64,000 bases of DNA, taken from Asanoa siamensis. GTDB lineage: Bacteria; Actinomycetota; Actinomycetes; Mycobacteriales; Micromonosporaceae. Made by a program: the position numbers and the translations under genes. The stretch lies in NCBI RefSeq assembly GCF_016862555.1, contig NZ_BONE01000007.1, positions 108,046 through 172,045 on the forward strand. Reading direction: 5' to 3'. The notes beneath the pieces were generated by a model that worked only from the letters and a program-made list of their open reading frames with translations, did no database searches and was not told the origin of the DNA. Positions within the stretch are counted from its first letter, which is position 1, and each line of letters starts with the position of its first letter. Positions 55,971 through 64,000 of this stretch are shown piece by piece.

Positions 55971-57190
55971 GGCTCGACCGCTCGCAGGAGGACCTGCTGC
56001 GCTCGCTGGCGCCGCAGGTCCTCGGCGCGGTCGTCCGCCGCTTCGGGCATTTCGACACCGCCGAGGACGCCGTGCAGGAGGCGTTGCTGGCGGCGGCGCG
56101 GCAGTGGCCGGCCGAGGGCGTGCCCGACAACCCCCGGGCATGGCTGATCCGCGTCGCCGCGCGCCGGCTGACCGACCTGCTCCGCGCCGACCAGGCCCGC
56201 CGCGGCCGCGAGGACGTCGTGGCCGCCTGGCCGGTCCCGGCGCCCGGCCCGGCCACCGACGACTCGCTCGTGCTGCTGTTCATGTGCTGCCACCCGGCCC
56301 TGTCACCGGCGTCGCAGATCGCGCTGACCCTGCGCGCGGTCGGCGGCCTGACCACGGCGGAGGTGGCCCGGGCGTTCCTGGTGCCCGAGGACACGATGAC
56401 CCGGCGGATCACCCGGGCCAAGAGGTCCATCAAGGACAGCGGGGTGCCGTTCGGCCTGCCGCCGCCGGGGGAGCGCGCCGCCCGCCTGGCCGCGGTGCTG
56501 CGCGTGCTCTACCTGATCTTCAACGAGGGGTACGTCGGCACGACCGGCCCGACGCTGCAACGGGTCGAGCTGTCGACGGAGGCGATCCGGCTGGCCCGCC
56601 TGGTGCACCGGTTGCTGCCGGACGACGCGGAGGCGACCGGCCTGCTCGCGCTGATGCTGTTGACCGACGCCCGCCGCCTCGCCCGCACCGCGCCCGACGG
56701 GACGCCGGTGCCGATGGCGGAGCAGGACCGCGCGCGCTGGGACCGCGACCGGATCGCCGAGGGGGTCGCGCTGATCTCGGCGGTGCTCCCGCGCGGCGAG
56801 GCCGGGCCGTACCAGATCCAGGCCGCGATCGCCGCCATCCACGACGAGGCACCGCGCTCGCAGGACACCGACTGGCCGCAGATCGTGCTGCTCTACGAGA
56901 TCCTGCTGGCCCAGGGCGACAACCCGATGGTGGCGCTCAACCACGCGGTCGCGGTGGCGATGGTGCACGGCCCGCGGGCCGGCCTGGCCCTGCTCGACCC
57001 GCTGGGAGAGGACGACCGCCTGGCGGCGGACCACCGCTGGCACACGGCCCGCGCCCACCTGCTGGAGCTCTCCGGCGACCACGAGGCGGCCCGCGCGGCC
57101 TACCTGACCGCGGCGACGAAGACCATGAGCCCACCCCAGCAGCGCTACCTCCACACCCGCGCGGAATACGTTCGACGGTCGCGTGGTTGA
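55967..57190 (+). CDS. ECF42-type sigma factor with C-terminal TPR domain
   Basis: 407 aa. Region 2 (AVVRRFGHFDTAEDAVQEALLAAARQW) and region 4 (LRAVGGLTTAEVARAFLVPEDTMTRRITRAKRSIKDSG) lie in the first ~180 residues. The other ~230 residues are helical repeats (FNEGYVG, LLALMLLTDARR, YQIQAAIAAIHDEA, LLYEILL, NHAVAVAM) typical of the SigI-like/ECF42 C-terminus. No anti-sigma gene is present, consistent with the family, where the C-terminal part controls activity. GTG at 55967 is coupled to the YciI-like stop. Confidence 0.92.
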   Translation: MRLDRSQEDLLRSLAPQVLGAVVRRFGHFDTAEDAVQEALLAAARQWPAEGVPDNPRAWLIRVAARRLTDLLRADQARRGREDVVAAWPVPAPGPATDDSLVLLFMCCHPALSPASQIALTLRAVGGLTTAEVARAFLVPEDTMTRRITRAKRSIKDSGVPFGLPPPGERAARLAAVLRVLYLIFNEGYVGTTGPTLQRVELSTEAIRLARLVHRLLPDDAEATGLLALMLLTDARRLARTAPDGTPVPMAEQDRARWDRDRIAEGVALISAVLPRGEAGPYQIQAAIAAIHDEAPRSQDTDWPQIVLLYEILLAQGDNPMVALNHAVAVAMVHGPRAGLALLDPLGEDDRLAADHRWHTARAHLLELSGDHEAARAAYLTAATKTMSPPQQRYLHTRAEYVRRSRG

Positions 57191-57201
57191 GCCGTACCGT
57201 G

Positions 57202-57315
57202 ATGGTCATGTTCACGAGCAGCCCCGCGCGGCCCGCAGGTTTCTTCCTGCGGTGTGCCGCCGACGGCGCTGATCTCTGACCTCCTCCCGCAGCAGCAGAA
57301 CCCGCGGGGAGAGGT
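57202..57315 (+). promoter_or_regulatory. Leader region of the EF-Tu gene: 25-codon ORF then hairpin
   Basis: An ATG at 57202 opens a 25-codon ORF that ends in TGA at 57277-57279. A 12-bp-arm stem with two mismatches starts at 57279 and ends at 57315. The short ORF includes an inner hairpin (CCGCAGG/CCTGCGG, 57233-57252). The stop-hairpin order is that of a ribosome-controlled attenuator. No homology is known to me, and the ribosome binding site is weak, so this is a candidate only. Confidence 0.4.
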
Positions 57316-57456
57316 TGGTCCCGGCCCGGTTCTGGCGCGGAGTTTCACTGTCATCACGGCCCGCTGAGCACGACGCGGCCCCGACGCGGGGTGGCGCCCG
57401 CCCGCGCACGTCCGAACCCGCCTCCTTGCATCCAGTTCAGGAGGACTGAACCCACC

Positions 57457-58644
57457 ATGGCGAAGAGCCAGTTCATCCGCACCAAGCCCCACCTCAACAT
57501 CGGGACGATGGGGCACGTCGACCACGGGAAGACGACCCTGACCGCCGCGATCACGAAGGTGCTCGCCGAGGCCGACCCGGCAACCAACCGGTTCGTGGCC
57601 TTCGACGGCATCGACCGTGCTCGGGAGGAGATCGTCCGGGGCATCACCATCAACATCGCCCACGTCGAGTACGAGACGGCGACGCGGCACTACGCGCACG
57701 TCGACATGCCCGGCCACGCCGACTACGTGAAGAACATGATCACGGGCGCGGCGCAGGTGGACGGCGCGATCCTGGTCGTGTCGGCCCTCGACGGGGCGAT
57801 GCCGCAGACCCGGGAGCACGTGCTGCTCGCCCGCCGGGTCGGCGTGCCGCACCTGGTGGTGGCGCTCAACAAGGCCGACGCCGTCGACGACCCCGAGCTG
57901 CTCGACCTGGTCGAGCTCGAGGTCCGGGAGCTGCTCTCGGAATACGGCTTCCCGGGCGACGAGCTGCCGGTCGTGCCGGTCTCCGCACTCGGCGCGCTCG
58001 AGGGCGACCCACGCTGGACGGCGTCCGTCGTGGAGCTGCTCGACGCGGTCGACCGGTACGTCCCGGTGCCGCCGCGGGCGGTCGGTGAGCCGTTCCTGAT
58101 GCCCATCGAGAACGTGCTCACGATCTCCGGGCGGGGCACGGTGGTGACCGGCGCGATCGAGGCCGGCCGGCTGAAGGTCGGCGACCCGGTCGAGGTCGTC
58201 GGGCTCGGCGACACGTTCCAGACCGTGGCGACCGGGCTCGAGACGTTCGGCAAGTCGCTGGCCACGGCCGAGGCCGGGGACAACGCGGCGATCCTGCTCC
58301 GCGGCGTCAAGCGCGACCAGATCCAGCGCGGTCAGGTGGTGGCGGCGCCGGGTTCGGTCACGCCGCACACCCGGTTCACCGCGCGGCTGCACGCGCTGAC
58401 CGCGGCCGAGGGAGGGCGGCACACGCCGTTCTTCGCCAACTACCGGCCCCAGTTCTACTTCCGGACCACCGACGTGGCCGGGGCGATCGAGCTGGGGGAG
58501 GGGGTCACCATGGTCCTGCCCGGTGACACGGTCGACCTGACCGTGGAGCTGAGCCGGCCGGTGGCCATGCACGTCGGGCTCGGGTTCGCGGTCCGCGAGG
58601 GCGGCCGCACCGTCGCCGCGGGCACGGTCACGGAGATCCTCTAG
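57457..58644 (+). CDS. tuf: Elongation factor Tu paralogue, cysteine-free
   Basis: 395 aa. GTP motifs: GHVDHGKTT (residues 19-27), DMPGH (83-87) and NKAD (138-141). Bacterial EF-Tu normally has DCPGH and NKCD; both Cys are replaced here (Met84, Ala140) and the protein has no cysteine at all. Domains 2 and 3 are present, with [24 protein letters not shown]. No fusA or ribosomal protein genes are nearby, so this is a separate paralogue like the extra tuf genes of streptomycetes. AGGAGG lies ~15 nt before the ATG. Elfamycin resistance or a stress version are possible roles. Confidence 0.92.
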   Translation: MAKSQFIRTKPHLNIGTMGHVDHGKTTLTAAITKVLAEADPATNRFVAFDGIDRAREEIVRGITINIAHVEYETATRHYAHVDMPGHADYVKNMITGAAQVDGAILVVSALDGAMPQTREHVLLARRVGVPHLVVALNKADAVDDPELLDLVELEVRELLSEYGFPGDELPVVPVSALGALEGDPRWTASVVELLDAVDRYVPVPPRAVGEPFLMPIENVLTISGRGTVVTGAIEAGRLKVGDPVEVVGLGDTFQTVATGLETFGKSLATAEAGDNAAILLRGVKRDQIQRGQVVAAPGSVTPHTRFTARLHALTAAEGGRHTPFFANYRPQFYFRTTDVAGAIELGEGVTMVLPGDTVDLTVELSRPVAMHVGLGFAVREGGRTVAAGTVTEIL

Positions 58645-58672
58645 ACGAAGCTGTTCCGCCTGGCGCCGACGA

Positions 58673-59323
58673 TCACGGGGCCAGGCGGAACGGCGGGTAG
58701 CGGTCCGTGACCAGGGTGAACGCGTACGCCGTGACCCGGTTCTGCCAGCGCAGCACGCCCTCGACGTAGTCGAACAGCGCCCGCGGATAGCGGCCCGTGA
58801 ACAGGATCGCGAACCAGGTGACCACGACCGCCACCACCGCGCCGATGTGCAGGAAGAACAGCACGACGTAGTGCGGGATCGCGAGCAGCCACTTGACGAT
58901 CGGCAGGAACCGGTTGAGCGTCCCGCCCGGATAGAGGTAGTCGAGCCGCACCGACTGCTGGTCGTCGGTGGCCGGGTAGCGGTCGTCCATCAGGACGAAG
59001 TAGACGGTCACCCGGTTGGCGAACCGTTGCAGCTCCAGGTTCCAGTCGAACCACCAGCGGGGATACTTCTTCCGGAACAGGATCATCAGGAGCGGGCCGA
59101 AGAACAGCACGCCGCCGAAGCCGTACACGACGTTCTCGGCGTTGCCGCCGTCGTCGCCGCCCCACTGGCCCCAGTCGGAGCCGCCGCTGTAGACGGTGCC
59201 GAGCAGGATCACGATCGGGATGATCATGAACAGCCGGAAGAAGCTGGTGAGCCGGTTCAGTGGCCGGTCGGGATAGGCGACGGAGAAGTTCACCGGGTAC
59301 GGCGGTGGAGCGGTCGGTTGCAT
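58673..59323 (-). CDS. DUF4389 membrane protein
   Basis: 216 aa. YPVNFSVAYPDRPLNRLTSFFRLFMIIPIVILL is the family start. WWFDWNLELQRFANRVTVYFVLMDDRYPATDDQQ and YFAILFTGRYPRALFDYVEGVLRW-like segments repeat the same theme. Three or four hydrophobic helices (~25-50, 65-85, 140-180). The family is conserved but of unknown role. The ATG at 59323 has GGAGGGG 9 nt upstream and is preferred over an upstream ATG. It is convergent with the EF-Tu gene and divergent from the lipoprotein gene. Confidence 0.88.
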   Translation of the reverse strand: MQPTAPPPYPVNFSVAYPDRPLNRLTSFFRLFMIIPIVILLGTVYSGGSDWGQWGGDDGGNAENVVYGFGGVLFFGPLLMILFRKKYPRWWFDWNLELQRFANRVTVYFVLMDDRYPATDDQQSVRLDYLYPGGTLNRFLPIVKWLLAIPHYVVLFFLHIGAVVAVVVTWFAILFTGRYPRALFDYVEGVLRWQNRVTAYAFTLVTDRYPPFRLAP

Positions 59324-59447
59324 CGGCGCGTCCCCTCCGTACCGTGGAATGTCCTGTATGAACATCCTGCGGGTTTCTATCCGTTTTGGGGCAGGAATGG
59401 AGACCTGCTCGGCACCGGGACGTGAATGTGTGCCAGACTCACGAACC

Positions 59448-59936
59448 GTGATCCGACGTCGCGCCCTGACCGTGGCGGTGCTGACCGCCGCTCTCGCGGT
59501 GCCCCTCGGCGGCTGCTCGATCGCCGACTCGATCGTCGGGGCCGACCCCGTGCCGATCGACGAGAGCCCGCAGAAGGCCCGCGCCCACGTCGAGGCCTAC
59601 CTCGCCGCGATGGCCAAGCGGGACGCGGCCGCGGGGCGCAAGCTGCTCTGCCCGACGCTGGCCGGCACGTTCGACAAGACCGCGAAGGGCGAGGGCGGCG
59701 ACTTCAACCCCGACGTCAGGGTGGCCGGCGGGGTGGTGACCGGCGTCGCCGCCGAGGGCGACGGGCAGAAGGTGACCGCCGCGATGCTCGTCACCCCCAA
59801 GGGCGGCAAGGCGACGCCGGTCAGCGTCACGTTCCTGGTGACCCACATCGATTCCGGCTGGTGCATCGCCCGCGAGGACACGGCGGCGGTGCTCCCGTCG
59901 ATGCCGGCGACGCCCATCCCGAGCCCTTCCCGGTGA
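59448..59936 (+). CDS. Hypothetical lipoprotein
   Basis: 162 aa from GTG 59448; a GTG at 59430 would add six residues. RRRALTVAVLTAALAVPLGGC is a lipoprotein signal with the Cys at ~23. The mature part is a small alpha-beta domain, with one helix (ARAHVEAYLAAMAKRDAAAGRKLLC) like those of DUF4878/NTF2-type cores, then strands. It is probably exported and membrane-anchored. Function unknown. It precedes the DAHP synthase gene by 24 bp, though co-transcription is unproven. Confidence 0.8.
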   Translation: MIRRRALTVAVLTAALAVPLGGCSIADSIVGADPVPIDESPQKARAHVEAYLAAMAKRDAAAGRKLLCPTLAGTFDKTAKGEGGDFNPDVRVAGGVVTGVAAEGDGQKVTAAMLVTPKGGKATPVSVTFLVTHIDSGWCIAREDTAAVLPSMPATPIPSPSR

Positions 59937-62388
<2,452 letters not shown>

Positions 62389-62467
62389 CAGTTTCGCGTG
62401 CTTTGCTAAGTAGTTAGGCCCGGTTGGTTTCCGGCCGGCCGGGCGTGACTGCTCGGCGGGAGTTGGC

Positions 62468-63988
62468 ATGGCCCACGCGGGCCCGTGGCGGTGGTTCGCC
62501 TGGGCCTTTCTGGCTGTCGAGGGCGCGTTGGTGCTCGCGACGCTGGCCGGGGCTGCCCCGTTGCTGAGCGCGGTGGCCGCGGCCGTGGCCGTCCTGGTGG
62601 CGGGAGTCGCGGTGGCGGTGCGCCGCCCGCCGAGGACGGCCGCCTGGGCGTCCCTGACGGTGGCGTCCGGATCGGTGGCGTTCTCCCGGGTGTACGGCAC
62701 GCTGACCGGCCCGACGCTGGTCGGCGGCCGTGGACTGGCCGGCGGTGACATCCGCGCCCTCGTGCTCTACCCGGCGCTCGCGGTCGGGCTCCTCCTGCTG
62801 GGCGGGACCGGCACGGCGGCCGACCTGACCGACACGCTCGACGCCGCCGTCGTCACCCTCGGGGTGTTCGTCCTGCTCTGGCTGTTTCTGCTGCACGGCC
62901 AGGTGGTCCCGACCGGTGCCCAGCTCGCCGTGTCCGCCCTGCGCCCGGTCGGCATCTCCGTCGCACTCGGGGCGCTCGTCCGGCTGCTGTTCTCGGTGCG
63001 CCCCCGCGCTCCCGCGATCAGGCTCGTGGCGATCGGGGTGATCCTGGCGCTCGTCGGCGCCCTGGGCCTGGTGGCCCGCACAGTCGGCTACCACGTCGAC
63101 GGCCGCCTGTTCGGCGGCGGGATCTTCGCCGTCGCGTTCGCGGTCCTGGTCGCCACGGCGCTCCTGCATCCCTCGGCCGGCGTCGTTCCGGAACGTCGCG
63201 GGGCGGGCGTTCCGGCGGCCCGCCTCAGCCGCGGCCGGGCCACGCTGTTCGTCGCGCTGACCCTGCTCGGCCCCCTGGCCTGGCTGCTCGCGGTCGCCTT
63301 CGGCGAGTTCGACCCCGGCTCACCGGAGGACTTCGGGCCGCCGGTGCTGGCCGCGGCGCTGATCGCGCTGCTGCTGCTCTGGCGCCTCTCCCTGCTGGCG
63401 CGGGTCGCGGACCGACGCGCGGACGAGCTCGCCGGCGCGGTGGGGAAGCTGCAGGGCCTCCAGGCGGAGCTGGCCCACCGCGCGGCGCACGACCCGCTGA
63501 CGGGTCTGCTCAATCGGTCGGTGCTCATGGAGCGGCTCGTCGCGCTGCCGGCCGGGCGGTCGCACGCGCTGCTCCTGGTCGACCTCGACGGATTCAAGGA
63601 CATCAACGACTCGCTCGGCCACCCGGCGGGCGACGAGCTGCTGGTGGCGGTCGGTGGCCGGCTGACGCGGCTGGCCCCGCCGGGCGCGACGCTGGTCCGG
63701 CTGGGCGGGGACGAGTTCGCGGTGCTGCTGCCGGGCACGGGGGAGTCCGTCGCGCTGGCGGTGGGCGCGGCGGTCTGCGGCCGGCTGCGCGAGCCGTACC
63801 CGTCGTCGTTCGGCCCCCTGCGTGTCAGCGCCAGCGTGGGCGTCACGGCGGGGGCGCTCGCGGCGCGGACGCCGGCCGACCTGCTGCGCGAGGCGGACGT
63901 GGCGCTGTACGCGGCCAAGGCGGCGGGCAAGGACCGGGTGGCGGCCTACCGCCCGGACCTGGCGCCGCCACGGGCACCACGCCGCTGA
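62468..63988 (+). CDS. Membrane GGDEF diguanylate cyclase
   Basis: 506 aa. About ten hydrophobic helices fill residues ~8-320 (sensor part of unknown ligand). A short linker with ADELAGAVGKLQGLQAELAHRA (coiled coil) leads to the GGDEF domain (~340-500). The domain has LLLVDLDGFKDINDSLGHPAGDELL and intact LVRLGGDEFAVLLPG; DVALYAAKAAGKDRVAAY closes it. No clear RxxD inhibition site lies five residues upstream. It should make cyclic di-GMP at the membrane. The gene ends 12 bp before the window end. Confidence 0.92.
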   Translation: MAHAGPWRWFAWAFLAVEGALVLATLAGAAPLLSAVAAAVAVLVAGVAVAVRRPPRTAAWASLTVASGSVAFSRVYGTLTGPTLVGGRGLAGGDIRALVLYPALAVGLLLLGGTGTAADLTDTLDAAVVTLGVFVLLWLFLLHGQVVPTGAQLAVSALRPVGISVALGALVRLLFSVRPRAPAIRLVAIGVILALVGALGLVARTVGYHVDGRLFGGGIFAVAFAVLVATALLHPSAGVVPERRGAGVPAARLSRGRATLFVALTLLGPLAWLLAVAFGEFDPGSPEDFGPPVLAAALIALLLLWRLSLLARVADRRADELAGAVGKLQGLQAELAHRAAHDPLTGLLNRSVLMERLVALPAGRSHALLLVDLDGFKDINDSLGHPAGDELLVAVGGRLTRLAPPGATLVRLGGDEFAVLLPGTGESVALAVGAAVCGRLREPYPSSFGPLRVSASVGVTAGALAARTPADLLREADVALYAAKAAGKDRVAAYRPDLAPPRAPRR

Positions 63989-64000
63989 CGGCCTAGGTTC

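Overview
This window comes from the chromosome of a very high-GC actinomycete. I infer a member of the Micromonosporaceae (Actinoplanes-like). The support is indirect: a PimB-type mannosyltransferase, a ROK glucokinase, a class II DAHP synthase, a D104/K124-type phosphofructokinase, many LacI- and CBM-linked glycoside hydrolases, frequent GTG/TTG starts, and G/C at most third codon positions. There are no rRNA or tRNA genes, no CRISPR array, and no recognisable transposase or phage block. It reads as ordinary chromosome with several accessory islands.

Layout. 0-5 kb: a DEDD exonuclease/GIY-YIG nuclease (cut by the window edge) with an SOS-like box, an NYN protein, an M48 protease and PimB. 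5.4-7.5 kb: a four-gene overlapping operon with an ESX/type VII-like protein, a small membrane protein and two YbaB-like proteins. 7.8-14.1 kb: a stress/redox island around an ECF41 (SigJ-type) sigma factor, with a hydrolase, two NAD(P)-dependent oxidoreductases, an XRE regulator and a haem peroxidase. 14.1-20.3 kb: a tripartite tricarboxylate transporter (tctCBA), its two-component system (tctDE), and an orphan TAXI lipoprotein. 20.3-22.1 kb: methyltransferase, thioredoxin, a 22-aa cysteine-type leader peptide and a DUF4395 membrane protein. 22.1-26.3 kb: an acyl-CoA ligase coupled to a NarL-type two-component system. 26.4-31.4 kb: SRPBCC protein, a Cys-cluster protein, glucokinase, an EEP-fold phosphatase, a flavin monooxygenase and a Ser-less alpha/beta protein.

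31.4-37.5 kb is a beta-glucan island. A LacI repressor, an 1130-aa secreted multidomain glycoside hydrolase and a GH1 beta-glucosidase are tied together by three near-identical palindromic operators (core GGAGAGCGCTCTCC). Next come trehalose-6-phosphate synthase, a large nested inverted repeat, an acyltransferase, a giant cyclase/ATPase/TPR regulator, a small protein with four WMGPT repeats, and a Crp-type regulator. 46-53.6 kb: a kinase-fold protein lacking catalytic residues, a DUF1028 protein, an RNase, a PPi-type phosphofructokinase, ProC, a class F sortase with a DUF4397 surface protein, and glutathione peroxidase. 53.7-64 kb: a secreted CBM2-GH18 chitinase with promoter, operator and terminator, a YciI-ECF42 pair, a cysteine-free orphan EF-Tu behind a possible attenuator, DAHP synthase, threonine aldolase and a GGDEF protein.

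Best leads for something new: the ESX-like/YbaB operon, the cysteine-type leader in front of DUF4395, the LacI glucan regulon with a GH16 domain that has lost its acid/base residue, the Cys-free EF-Tu with its upstream ORF and hairpin, the WMGPT repeat protein, and the nested palindrome at 39.0-39.3 kb. All functions are read from motifs and context. No database search was run.
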